Origin: Endobugula sp965214375
GTDB taxonomy: Bacteria > Pseudomonadota > Gammaproteobacteria > Pseudomonadales > Cellvibrionaceae
Direction of reading: 5' to 3'
NCBI GenBank assembly: GCA_965214375.1
Contig: OZ243947.1
Span: 1,116,001 to 1,180,000, forward strand
DNA: 64,000 nt
Shown: one piece after another, positions 9,772 through 24,700 of the stretch
Layout: each line of letters begins with the position of its first letter
Position numbering within the stretch: position 1 is the first letter of the stretch
Position numbers and translations under genes: made by a program
Notes under the pieces: model-generated
The model's database searches: none
What the model saw: only the letters and a program-made list of their open reading frames with translations
What the model was told of the DNA's origin: nothing

Positions 9772-12700
9772 TTAAATAATAGTTAATGTGTGCTCTTCAG
9801 TTATAGAGTTTCCAGCCACATCAACAACAGTAACGTCGTAGCTGTGTTGACCCACGTTGATCTCTTGAGTTGCTTCTATCGACCACTCTCCATCAGCATC
9901 AACCTCTCCCGTATAAGTATCACCTGCCACGGAAATACTAACGGTTGCCCCTTCTTCAAGACTATCAATATGTCCTGAAAACATCGGTGTAGTATCTGAA
10001 GTTTCAAAGTCATCAATGCCTGTAGTTGACGGCGCTTGAGTATCAACAGTCAAGCTACCATTACTGACGATATCAGTGGTATGACCCGCCACGTCTTCAA
10101 CAGTTATCTTATAAGTATAGTCTGCTGATGCCAAAGGTGTAGCAACCTAAATGGACCAGTCGCCATGCTCATCAACCGTGGTGGTTTGTGGTTGTGCGAT
10201 ACCATCAATACTAAGCGTCACTGTGGCGCCCACTTCACCCGTACCCGAGAAGGTTGGCGTCACGTCTGTGGTAATCGCATCACTATCGGAACTACCCGTA
10301 TCAGACGCCGCTTCAAGACTACCAGCACCGGCTATTTGATTATCCATGGTTAAGCTGCCATTACTAACAAAAGCTTCGCTATTTCCTGCGGCATCCTCAA
10401 GCACAATACTGTAGCTATAGGTACCCGCCACCAACGGTGGCGCAACATCAATCGACCAATTACCAAAGGCATCAACGACTACGGTTTGTGGGGGTTGACC
10501 AGTAATTGTTAATGTGACCGTCGCACCGACCTCGCCCGTTCCTGAAAAGGTTGGCGTGGTATCACTAGTAATGGCATCACTACTTGAGCTACCCGTATCT
10601 GAAGCTACATCCAAACCGCCATTACCTGTAATGCTATCATCAACCACCAGATTGCAATTGCTGACAATATCAGCGGTATTGCCCACTTCATCTTCGATTG
10701 TAATATTTTAGGTATAGCTACCTGCTGCGAGTGGCGTGGTGACATCAATTGACCAGTTACCACTCGCATCAACCACAGCGGTTAATGGCGCTTGCCCACT
10801 AATGGTTAAGGTAACCGTAGCACCGACTTCGCCCGTACCCGAGAAGCTTGGTGTAGTATCACTGGTAATACCATCACTATCGCTGGCACCCGTATCGGAA
10901 GATGCCAGCAAATCACCCGTACCACTGGTTTGAGTATCAACGGTAATATTTTGCTGGTTAGTGGTTTCGTTACCCGCACGATCTGTTGCAGTAACGATAA
11001 TGGTATTGGCACCTTCATTCAGTCCCGTTAAATCGTAAGACCAGCTACCATTACTCTCAACTGTTACATCGGTACTGACTCCGTTCACACTCACGGAAAT
11101 AGTATCTTGTGAACCTGTTTGGCCTTGTAGTGTGGCACTATCCTGATTCAGCAACACATCACTAGAGGGGTCCAAGTCTTCACCAATCACCTCAACACTG
11201 AGGTTTGGTGGCGTGGAATCAAAGAAGAACACATAATCCGGGTGCGAATAGTTACCATACTTATATGAGAAATAGACGGTGGTAAAGAACACATCTTCAG
11301 CAAAGGTTTGATCACTCAGGTCAATTGACCAATTACCATCAGCATCAATAGTAGTATTATGATTGACACCATTAATGGTGAACCTAACCGAGGTATCCGG
11401 ATCACCCGTACCGTTAAGCGTCAAATTATCTGGCTGTCCATAACGGATGCCATTCACCACATTGAAACCCGGAATATTTACGGTTGGATTGCTATCAAAG
11501 CCGTGCTTAATATCGATATCTTGAGTCGCTGTATGAGAGTTACCCGCGCGGTCAAAATACGTAATAGTCACCGTATGCGCACCATCTGGAACAGAGCCCA
11601 CAGGAATCGAAAAAGACCCAGAGCTCACATCGTGGTCTGTTTCAGTAACGCCATTGACACTAACAAGTACTCGAACAATGTCAGAATCAACGTTACCTGT
11701 AAAAGTCGGTGTTGCAATCACGGGTTAACAACACACTACTATCATCAGGGTCTGTGCGCCCATAAGAAACACCAATACCTGGCTGACTATAAATTTCGGT
11801 ATCGATGGTGACTGTTTGCGTTACCGTACGAGTATTTAAGCCTTGGTCAATGGCATGAACCGAGAAGGTATATTGCCCATCAGCTAAGGTGTCGGGTACT
11901 TGCCAAGTAAACGTCGTTGACGTCGCAGTAAACGTCTCGCTGTGACTATAACCATTGGGGCCATTAACATTAATCGTCACTGTCGCGCCAATATCAGTGA
12001 CAAAACCAAATACCGGGTCAGTATCAGCGGTGTAATTATCATCCCAGAAAGGATCACTCGCATCGGTTAAATAAAATGATAATTCCAAACCAGCATCCAA
12101 TACCACACTGTCATTCACAACCGTAGTATTACCGGCAACGTCCTCTGCAGTAATCTGGAATACATAATCAAAGTCTGGCAATTTGGGCGTTTGAATTTGC
12201 CAATTACCACTACCATCTACAGTAGAGCTATATTCCTCACCCGCAATTAACAAGGCAATAGTATCACCCGCATCACCAGTACCGACAAAAGTTAAAGTGC
12301 CATCGGTATACTCATCTTCATTAATAAGACCGCTATTATCGTTATCTTACTGAATCGACCACGTCAAGTTTGGTGCAGTAGTAATAATCTCAAAATTATA
12401 ATCTGCAGGAGTCGCCGTATTACCCGCCTGATCCGTCACTTGTGTTTGAATAGTGTAAGTATCTTCTGGTAAATTAATGAAGGCAAATGAGAGCTCACCA
12501 TCATTACTAACCACCGCCACTAATGTGCTGACTGTGTTGCCGCCAGAATCCAACAACGTCACATTGACGGTAGAACCTGCTTCACCGGTACCCACAAAAA
12601 TTGGATTCACATCGTTAGTAATACCATCGTTGATGTTATCACCCGAGTCAGAAGCTGAACCCAAGGCATAGGTAATTGCCTGAGTAGTGGTATCAACAGT

Positions 12701-15700
12701 AACATCTTCACGCAAGGAATAGGTATTGCCCGCATCATCAGAGACTGCAAAGCGAACATTATATTGGCCATCCGCTAACGTATCCTGGAACTCCACAGTA
12801 TACGCACCAGAAGCACCAGCAACGACGGTGACCTGATCAATCAAGGTGTTGCCACTATAAAGTGATGCCACAATATCGTTGTCTGGTTCAGTGTTACCGA
12901 CAAATGACAAAGTATTATCATTAGTCAGGAAGTCATCCGCTCTGATACCTGTATCGTTCTCCAAACGTGCGGTAAATTCAATGTCGGTTTTCACTTGCAC
13001 ACTGTTTTGTATGGTCACCGAGTTACCCGCAACATCCACCGCATAGACTTGATAGTTGTGGAAACCATCTCCTAATTGCGGCAAGGTCACTGACCAATTA
13101 CCGTCACCATCCGGTGTAATCGGGTAATCAATCAAGTTCAGTGTTAAGTAAACCTGACTGTATTCACCCGTTAAGGTACCTTCAATCGTTGGGGTATTGT
13201 CACTGGTAATCCCGTCACTATCAGAAACACCCGTATCTGAACTTGCGGCCAATTTTGCGGTAAGTACTGGTGCTTGACGATCCACTGTAATGGTCGCAGT
13301 CGATGAGTCACTATTACCCGCTTTATCCGTCACGGTAATGGTGTATTGATAATCACCATTACCCAAACCTGGAATAGCCACACTGTAATTACCTGCCGTA
13401 TCAGCAACGGCTTAGTACTCCTCGCCATTGATTTGTACAACAACGTTAGAGCCCGGATCAGTCTGACCGGTGATTTCAGGAATCGGTGCTTTGGTAATAT
13501 TATCGCCAACGGTGCCACTATCAGTACTCTCGGAAAGGCCGTGAGTGAAGGTGGTCACTTCAGTATCAATCACCAGACTGAAGTCATTAATCGACTGGGT
13601 TTCATCGTCCAAGACACTGGTCACATCAACGGTATACTCATCGTCCGTTAATGCTGGCGTTAATTGCACCGACCAGGCACCAAAAATATCTGAAGTCGTT
13701 GTAAACGTACCAACAAGCACATCACTGCTATTGGTGACCGTCACCGTTACCGCCGCTGTTGGCGTGACAATAACTTCCAGGAACGGCTCATTATCAGTGG
13801 TAATACCATCACCCAGAGTGGCACTGTCAGAGGCTTCACGTACTCCGACTGATAACGGTAAGGTACTCGCCTGAATGGTAATATCTTCGGTGATGGTTCG
13901 ACTATTACCCGCGACATCGGTAATGGTCATCTTGGCTTCATGCTAAACCAGCGGCAGTTCCGTTGTGGTGATAATCCACTGACCCGATAACACTGTGGTT
14001 GTGAAAGTTTCACCCGCAATTTCCAGTGTCACTTCAGCACTAGTTTCGCCCATACCTTCAAAAGTCAAAATAGTATCTTGCGTAATATTATCACCGACAA
14101 TACCGCTATCGGTGCTTTCGCTTAACTGACCAGTAATAATGGGTGCCGACGTATCAACCACTAACTGATCAACCACATTTTGGTTAGATGTCAAAGTAGA
14201 GTTACCGTAAGTATCAACCGCAGAAATCACATAAGTGTAAGTACCATCGGCTAGTGGGGTTAGATGATTATATTCCCACTGCCCGGTTTCATCAACAGTG
14301 ACTGAACCAACAACGTTACCACCAATAGTAATCGTAACCGTGGCACCAGGATCAGTCGTACCAACAAACTGAGGAGTATTCACATTGGTAATATTATCGT
14401 CCTGCGATAAGCCAGTGTCGTAAAGATCAGGAATTTCACCTGTTAGGCTAATACTATTATCAACGATTAATGTTTTCGTATAGCTGTTGGAGTTACCTGC
14501 TGTATCATCCGGTACGGTAAAGTTGATGGTGCAATTACTTTCATCCAGCTCTGGCAAGGTGTAAGAGAAGAAGCCAGTGGCATCCGCCGTTGCTGTTACT
14601 GGTGCCTGACCAGAAATATTAATGGTCACCGTAATGCCGGGATCTGTCTGCCCCTCTAGTGTAAATCCACCCGTGGTATTGGTACCCCACTCACTTAACG
14701 CCGTCCCACCTGTATCACGCAATTCAATATTATCCAACGTAAATGGCGTAGTATCGATGGTAATATTAGCGGTAGTTGTTGGAGAAACATTGCCTGCAAC
14801 ATCGGTATAAACCACCGTATATTCATGTGTACCTTCTGGTAGTGCTGTACCTAGCTGAATACTCCAAGAGCCATCGTCTCCAACAGTCGTATTATAACTT
14901 TGACCATTAATCGTAAAGGTTAATGCAGAGCCTGCTTCAGCTGTTCCCGAGAAACGCGGCAGAATATTATTGGTAATACCGTCAGAATCTGAAGAACCAG
15001 AGTCACTCGCAGAATCAAGAGATGCCGTAGGTGCCAGGGTTTCAGTATCAATGAAAAAGGTAGTACTCTCAGTGTTAGAGTTACCAGCAAGGTCTGTGAT
15101 AGTAACATTAGCAGTATAACTGCCGTCATCTAATGACGTAGCTGTTATTGACCAAATACCGTCATCACTCACCGTAGTAGTATATGTCGAGGGTTCACCA
15201 ACAATCGACACCGATCTCGCCGAGCCAGTTTCACCTGTACCCGACAATACTGGAGTAGGTTCTTTAGTAATACTATCGCTATTCGATATTCCTGTGTCTG
15301 AGGTTGCATCCAAACGGATAGTCACGTTAGTCGATAAATCAATGGTAACTGTATCGGTATATTCACCTGAAACATTACCCGCATAGTCCTCAGTGACTAT
15401 CGTATAGGTATACGTTCCTTCAGCTAATTCACTCGATGCTGGCAACTGCACTTGCCAATCACCAGTACTGCTACTAGTGGTTTGATAAGTCAAACCATCA
15501 ATAGTAAACCTGACAAAAACATTGGCATCAGTTACACCAGAGAATAACGGTGTTGTCACATTCGTGACCTGGTCAATATTGCTAACACCCGAGTCACTGA
15601 TTTCATCTAATCGACCTGCATTAGGTGCATCTAGAGTGTCAATAATAATATTATTCGTCACCGTTGCAGTGTTGCCCGGAATATCTGTTGCAGTGACTGT

Positions 15701-18700
15701 ATAGTTGTAAGAACCATCAACCAAAGGTGGAACCTGTAGTGACCAAGTCCCGTCTTCTAATACGGTGGTAGTATAAGTATTACCCGCAATCTCTAAACTA
15801 ATCCCTGCCCCGGGTTCACCCGTACCTGCAATCATTGGAGATGACACGTTAGTAATATTATCATCATCGTCATAACCTGAATCACTGGCAGTTGCCAAAT
15901 CGGCGGTCACAAATGTCGTGTTATCTACCGTAATGGAACCACTGCGCTCTGTGGTATTACCAGCGGTATCCTCTGCAACAATTGTGTAGTCATAATCATC
16001 CGGCGATAAGGTGTTAGTGGTGATAGACCACGCACCATTAACAATAGTCGTAGTATAATTGGCCGAGCCAATAGTCAATGTCACCTCATTACCATTTTCT
16101 CCAGTGCCCGAGAATGTTGGCGTAGGATCACTAGTTAATCCATCGCCCACGACACCACTATCACTGGCGCTATCAAGACCACCGGATAAAGGTGGGGCTA
16201 AAGTATCAATTGTGATTGCCCCGTTTCCTGTTGCCGTATTTCCAGCAATATCTGTCGCAGTGACTGTATAAGAATAATCACCATCATTAAGTGCATCAGG
16301 TAACTCAAGGCTCCAGACACCATTACTACCTACAGATGTAAAGTAATGCTGATCATTAATCGTCAGTCGAATTTCAGCATTCGCCTCGCCTGAGCCAGAG
16401 AAAGTTGGCATAGAATCATTGGTAATCGTATCACTATCTGAAACACCAGTGTCACTCGCTGCACTCAGAACACCACTGAGTGCAGGCGCTTGTGTATCGA
16501 TTTCAATACTGCCCGTCATTGGTGTTTGGTTGCCAGCAAGATCGGTAGCTACTGCCTGATAATCATACGTGCCATCATTAAGGCTATTATCAACCTCAAT
16601 ACTCCAACTACCATCAGCAGCAACAACGGTATTATATGTTGTATTGTCGATGGTGATATTGCCTGTGGCAGTATCGGTATTACCCGCCACATCAGTGGCT
16701 GTTACTGAATAGTTATGCGCACCATCATCCAAAGCATCGGTCACTTGCACTGACCATGTGCCTGCATCCGTTGTCGTGGTCGTGTAATTTTTGCCATCAA
16801 TCGTCAGGCTAATAGCCGCACCCGCTTCAGCGGTACCACTGAAGAATGGGGTACTTTGCTTGGTGATCGTATCGGAATCCGAACTACCGGTATCACTCGC
16901 AGCATCCAGAAGTGCAGTGACACTGGTAGAAGAGTCGACCTGAATTTGCCCTGTACTTTGGGCAGTATTGCCAGCAATATCCGTCGCGGTCACTGTATAA
17001 TCATAACTGCAATCGCTTAAAGCATCACCAACATCTATCGACCACTGGCCTGAAGCATCCGCAGTACCATTGTACGTCTTGTTATTAATTTCAAGAACAA
17101 TCGCTGCACCTGCTTCTGCCAAGCCATTAAATGTTGGTGTTTGAACATTGGTAATCCCGTCATTGATGGAACTACCGGTATCACTTTCTGATGCCAAAGA
17201 TGCTGTAACAGTGGTCGAGGTGTCAATCGTCAAAGTGCCATTGATATTCGACTGGTTACCTGCAACATCGGTAGATACGATTTGATAAACATAAGGGCCA
17301 TCAGCAAGTTCATCGCCAACTGCAATTGCCCATTTACCCTCACCATCGATAACACTGTTGTAAGTTGTGTCATTAATCGACAAGACAACGGTTGCGCCCG
17401 GCTCACCCGTACCGCTAAATGCCGGAGTAGTATCATGAGTAATATCATCACTGTTTGAACTACCCGTATCACTGCTGGCGGATAAGCCACCGGTTAGCGT
17501 TGTGACCGTTTCAATAGTTAATGAACCGGTCGCCGTATTGGTGTTGCCAGCAATATCGGTGGCCGTTACTTCATAGGTATGGTCGCCATCCGGTAAGGCA
17601 TCCGTCACTTGCAAAACCCAGGTACCATCACCTGCTGCAGTGGTGTTATAGTGTTTTCCGTTAATGGTTAAAACAACGGTTGAATTCGCCTCACCCACAC
17701 CACTGAAAGAAGGAGTATTTTCTCTGGTAATCGTATCGGAATCAGAGCTACCGGAGTCACTGGAAGAATTAAGACGTACAGTCACATCTGTACTAGTGTC
17801 AATTTGAATCGTGCCTTCGCTATTTGCGGTGTTACCCGCTAAGTCTGTTGCGGTAACGATATAATCATAGCTGCCATCATTTAAGCTATCAGTGACTTGA
17901 ATAGACCACTGACCATCGGCATTGGCGGTGCCTGTGTAGGTTTTGTTGTTGATACTCACCACAATAGCCGCATCCGCCTCTGCGGTGCCACTAAAGGTTG
18001 GCGTTTGAATATTGGTAATACCATCGTCATTCGCTGAACCAGTATCACTGGCGGCGTCTAATGCGGCCGTCACTTCTGTTGTGGTATCGACTTCAATAGA
18101 ACCAGTAACTGTTGCCTGGTTACCGGCAAGATCCGTTGCCGCCACTTAATAATCATATTGTGCATCTGCAACCGTAATCGACCAATTGCCATCGTTATCA
18201 ACAACCGTGTTATAACTTTCGCCATTGATGGTTAACACAATGGTTGCACCTGCTTCACCAGTACCATCAAATACTGGTTTGTTTAGCTGAGTGAGGCCAT
18301 CCTGTGAACCCGTATTACTGGCATCAGAGAGTGAGGCTGTCAGAACGGTGCTGGTATCGACGGTAATAGAACCATTTAGGGTGATCGTGTTACCTGCCAA
18401 ATCAGTCGTTGAAAGATCGTAATCATACGCACCTTCAGATAAATTATTGGTCACATCAACTTGCCAATTACCACTAGCATCAACGGTTGCGGTATAGGCA
18501 TTACCGCCAATCGTTAGCGATATACTGGCTCCGGGCTCCCCGGTACCACTGAAGCGTGGTTGAGTTACATTGGTTAAATTATCGGTTGCCGAAGACCCGC
18601 TATCGCTGGCACTGTCCAGGCCACCACTTAGTGCAGGTGCCTGCGTATCAATGTTGATACTATCGGTGACCGTTTCTGTATTACCCGCCGTATCAGTCGC

Positions 18701-21700
18701 GACGACTTCATAGGAATACTCGCCATCAGACATCTCAGTATCAACATTGATACTCCAGTTACCTTCTGATCCTACAACCGAGCTGTATTGTTTGCCATCA
18801 ATCGTGAGGACGACGGTAGCTCCCTGCTCACCGGTACCCGTGAAAGTAGGGGTTGTATCCTGAGTAATGGCATCACTATCGGATGAACCAGTATCACTAC
18901 CGGCAAACAAGGTGGCTGTGAGAGTAGTCGCAGTATCGATGGTGACACTGCCTGTTGCCGTGTCTGTGTTACCGGCCAAATCGGTGGTGGCAACACTATA
19001 ATCGTAATCACCATCCGCCAGTATATCGGTGACTGTCAGTGACCAATTGCCGTCACTATCAACTGTTGTGTTATACGTATTGCCATTAATCGTTACCGCA
19101 ATACTGGCATCAGCGTCACCAGCGCCACTAAATGTAGGGGTATTATCGCGAGTGACGCCATCGGAATCCGAACGCCCTGTATCGCTGGAAGCATCAAGGC
19201 GAATGCTCACATCTGTTGTGGTATCCACAACGATGCTATCATTTAATTCTGTTTCATTACCCGCCAAGTCTGTTGCCACCAGGCTGTATTGATGGACACC
19301 ATCCGATAAGCCATTAGTAACATCAATTGACCAGCTGCCATCAGCAGCGACTGTTGCCTGGTAACTATTACCCGCAATCGTCAATACCACTTGAGCGTCG
19401 AACTGACCCGTACCGCTAAATGTTGGCGTGGTGATATTGGTTAAACCGTCAGAATCTGAAGCACCGGAATCATCCTCAGCATTCAGGCTACCGGTTATCT
19501 CTGGCGCTTCTGTGTCAACCGTAATACTACCTGTTTCAGTGGCGGTATTACCCGCAATATCTGTCGCGGTAATCACATACGTATGGTTACCATCATCCAA
19601 AGCTGCATCCGCAGTAACAGCCCAATTACCATCTGTATCCGCCTGAATCGTGTAGGTCGCCCCACCGATTTGCAATTGTATGGATGCACCTGCATATGCT
19701 ATACCGCTAAAGGAAGGTGTAGAGTCTTTGGTCATGCCGTCTGTTGATGAAATACCGGTATCACTGGTAGAAACCAGATTAGCCGTTAGTTGAATTTGTG
19801 TATCAACAGTAATATTGCCTGTTTGTGTTGCCACATTACCCGCGTCATCCGTTGCGGTAACGGTATAGTTGTAGTCACCATCTGTTGCCAAGGGTGTTGT
19901 GACATTGACAGACCAATTACCAGCATCATCGACAGTAGCATTGTAGGTGGCCCCATCAATCATAAAATTGATAGCGGCTCCAGGCTCTCCGGTACCTGTA
20001 AATAGCGGTGTTGTGACATTGGTAATCGCATCATTTGTTAAGGCGCCACTATCACTTCCAGCATCCAGCAATACCGTAAATTCGGTTGAGGTATCAATAG
20101 TGATATTGCCGGATAGACTAGTCGTGTTACCAGCGATATCCGTACTCTGCAATTGATAGGCTTGTATACCTTCTGCCAGAACATCCGTTACATCCAGTGA
20201 CCACTTACCCTGAGCATTCACCGTGGTCGTGTAAGATTCATCACCAATCGTTAATACTACCGTCGCATCGGGATCACCTGTGCCGTTCAATGATGGTGTG
20301 GTATCCGAGGTAACACTATCAGAGTCATCAGCACCGGTATCACTGCTGGCCGATAAGCTACCAGCTAAATTGATTGATGAATCAACCGTAATATCACCGG
20401 TACGTGTACTGGTATTACCAGCAATATCTGTGGCGGCAATAGAATAGTTTTGCACACCTTCAGCCAGTGTGCTCGTAACATAAATAGACCAAGTACCGTC
20501 TTGCTGAACTTGTGTGGTGTAAGTCTGACCACCAATGGTTAATTCAATGGTTGCACCCGCCTCTCCCGCACCAGTAAAAACAGGCTCAGTCACATTGGTA
20601 ATGGCATCACTATCAGAGCTGCCACTATCACTCGCTGCAGACAAACCACCACTGAATACTGGTGCCGTTAAATCAATAGTGACTTCACCAGCAATGCTAT
20701 CCGTATTACCGGCGATATCTTCTGCTTTAATGGTATAGCTATAGTCACCTTCGCTTAACGCGGTGCCTATTGCAATATTCCAACTACCATCGGCACCCAC
20801 TGTGGCGTTATACGCTTGACCGTTAATAGTCAAAGTTATTTCAGCGCCTTGCTCACCCTGCCCTGTAAATTCAAGGGTGGGGTCATTAGTAATTTGGTCT
20901 GAGTTATCTGTACCCGTATCACTGGATGCAGCTAGACTACCCGAAACCTCAGTTTCTGTATCAACGAGTATTGAGCCGTTAATTTCACTCTCATTACCTG
21001 CAGCATCTGTACTTTTTAAGGTATAAACATGGTTTTCAGCTGCTATATGTGTAGTGACATCAATAGACCAAGTGCCTTGGTTATTAACAGTCGTTGTGTA
21101 AATATTATTAGCAATATTCAGTACAACTTCATTGCCATCCTCACCCGTACCGCTAAATTCGGGAGTTTGTATATTGGTAATATAATCACCAACCACACCA
21201 ATATCAGATTCCGGTGCAGTGTCAAGACCACCGGTTAACGTTGGATCTACCGTCTCGATGGTAAATTCACCACCAGTAGTTGCTTCATTACCGGCGGCAT
21301 CTGTGGCGGTCACTTCATAGGTATAATCGCCATCAGGAAAAATGCCCGTGGTGTTCCTTGTATCAATACTCCAGTCGCCGTTAACATCAGCAACTGCAGT
21401 GAAGCTACTATTACCAATCGTTAATACAATACTGGCACCGGCTTCTGCAGTACCAGTAAACACAGGACGGTTGTCATTGGTAATGCCGTCTGAGTCAGAA
21501 TCACCGGTATCTTTACTTGCCGACAAACGTGCAGTAACCTGAGTTACAGTATCTATTTGAATACTGCCCTTTAAATCGGATTCATTACCGGCCAGATCTA
21601 TTGCCTTAAGGGTATAATTTTTAATGCCGTCAGTGGCAGAATCTGCCTGGATACTCCACGAGCCGTCATCATTTACGGTTGTCGGGTATTGTTTGCCGGA

Positions 21701-24700
21701 GATAGTAAGGATAATTGTCGCACCCGGTTCAGCACCAGTGCCACTAAAAAGTGGGGTGCTTTCATTTGTTAAACCATCAGTGTTATCACTACCCGTATCA
21801 CTGGCTGCATCTAGTCCACCATTAATAGGTGTTGCCACATTATCCACTGTGATGCTGCCAGTAATGGTTTGTGTATTACCGGCAACATCATTGGTGTTTA
21901 CTGAATAATCGTAATGACCATCGGCAAGTTCATCCGCTTCGGATAGAGTGATTGACCATGTACCATCAGCTGCAACAGTGGTTGTATACGTTTTACCATC
22001 AATAATTAAAGTAACATTGGCATCAACTTCACCTGTACCTGAAAAAGTAGGGGTGCTTTCCTGAGTAATGCCATCGGTATCAGAAGCACCACTATCACTA
22101 TCGGAATCTAACGAGGCCGTTAATGTAATTTGTGTATCAACGGTTATATTGTTAGACAGCGTAGACTCATTGCCAAAAATATCTATAGTGGATAACTCGT
22201 AAGCATAAGTGCCATCAGCAAGCGCCGGTATATCCGAAAAGTCAGTAAAATCAATTGACCAATGACCACTAGCATCAGCTGCGACTGTAGCGGTATAGGT
22301 ATGATCCTCATCATCAGGCCCAATGATTGTTAGTGTGACATCAAGACCAGCCTCTGTTTCTCCAGAAAAGATCGGCTGATTATTATTGGTAATACGATCA
22401 TCTTGCGCATCACCGGTATCATTTACATCATCCGACTGTAAGCCACCGGTTAATGCGGGAAGAGTAGTATCAATGGTGACGCTACCATTTAAGGTAACAA
22501 CATTGCCTGCTGCATCAGTAGCGGTGATTACGTAATCATGAACACCATCACTGACCGTAATACTCCAGTCGTTGGTATCAGCCATCACACTATAACTGTT
22601 ACCACCAATTGTAAGAGTAACTCATGCATCCAGCTCCACCGTACCTGAAAAAGTAGGGTTGTTAACATTGGTAATAGTGTCACTATCACTACTTCCCGAG
22701 TCCGAAGCTACATCCAGCCCCCCGTAAACGGGTTAGGATTAATAATATCGATGCGCAATGTATTCTCGGTCTGGCTGGTATTGCCAGCCAAATCCAGGCT
22801 TTCAACCGTATAGGTATGGTTACCATGCGCCAGTGGTACAGCACCAGAATCAGTAGAAAGGTCAATAGACCAATGACCACTATTATCAGCCGTAGTGGTA
22901 AATGTTTGACCCGCAATATTCAAAGTAATGGTGTCACCATTACCCGATTCACCGTTAAAGATAGGCAGCGTTTCTTTAGTGGTAGCATCGCTATTTGAAA
23001 AGCCGGTATCACTAGCCGTCGCCAAACGCGCCGTTAAAGTATCATTAGCATTGGTCTCAACGGTAATCGTCTGCCCGCTTAACGTAGTAGTATTATCGGC
23101 AGCATCTGTGGCGGTTACTGTATATTCATGCTTGGCATCACCCAGCGAATTATCAACCTGAACGGTCCAATTACCTTGTTCATCTGCTGTGGTTGTATAG
23201 CTGTTGCCATCAATTGTCAGAACAATATAGGCACCCGCTTCAGATGAACCAGTAAATGTCGGTGTTTGATTATTGGTAATACCATCGCTATCACTGGCTC
23301 CGGAGTCACTAGCTCCGGCAAGATCTACAGTCAGTGTCTGTGGCGCCGTTGTATCGATGGTAAGTGATGCCAGTTGAGGGGAAGAAACATTGCCTGCAAT
23401 ATCTGTGGCTACCACAGAGTAATTATAATCACCATCAACCTCTAATGCCTGCTGTATTTTTATAACCCACTCTCCATCAGCGTTAGCTGTGGTGTTATAA
23501 GTTTGATTGTTAATGGTCAAGGCAATTGTAGAAAACGCTTCTGCTGTACCTTCAATATCGGGAGTCTTATCTTTTGTAATCTGATCATTGCGTCCCAAAT
23601 CATTCGATGATTCTTCGATATAACTATCCGTTGAGTCAGTCAGGCCTGTTATAGTTAGTTGTGATGTCGTATCTAGAGTAAAACTTTTTGTGACAGCTCC
23701 ACCCTTATTACCAGCAAGATCGGTACTGGTCATAGAATAAGAGTAATTACCCGGAGCTAAATTAACAGGTCAGGTATATTCCCAGTTGCCATCAGCATCT
23801 ACTGTCGTTGAGTAAGTATTACCATCTATAGTGATTGCAACGGTTGCGGCAGGTTCACTGGTACCAGACAAGGTTGGATTAGTGACATTGGTAATGGCAT
23901 CGGAATCTGAACTACCGCTTTCACTATCACTGGATAGACCACCGGTAACTGATGAAGGAGCCTCGGTATCTATGGTAAATGACCCAACGAAAACCTCACT
24001 TTGATTATTTGCAGCATCTTTTGCAACGACACTATACTCATAGTCATCGTCTGATAATATCTTGGTAACATTCACTGACCAGCTACCGTCATCATCGGCA
24101 GTCGTTGAATATGAGCTGCCATCAATTGTTAAGATAACGTAAGAATTTGGCTCAGAAGTACCTGAAAAAATGGGATCACGATCATTGGTAATCGCATCAC
24201 TATTACTGCTACCGGAGTCACTGGCAGGATCAAGAACAGCAGTAGGGGTATCTGGTGGCGTACCATCAAAGGTAAAGCTGGCCACTTCAGGGTTTGAAGG
24301 GTTACCTGCTATATCCGTTGCTACCACCGTATAATTATATTCACCATCAGAAGCGGGATCATTGAGGCTTAACAAGCCTGTTATTTCTACTTGCCAATTA
24401 CCATCTGCATCTGCTGTGCCATTAAAAGGTTGACCTGCAATTGTTAAAACAACAGTGGAACCTGCTTCTGCCGTACCAAAAATTGTAGGGCTTATATTAT
24501 TGGTTATTTGGTCATTAAGACCTAAATTTTGTGCAGATTCTTCAACATAACTGTCAGTATCACTCGTCAAACCACTAATCACAACATCATCAGCGACTTT
24601 ATCAATAGTGAGAGTTTGCGCGGGTAAGTCTATGGTGTTGCCGACAATATCAGTACTGGAAAGAATGTAACTGTAATCACCCTCTAGCAAAGTATCTGTG

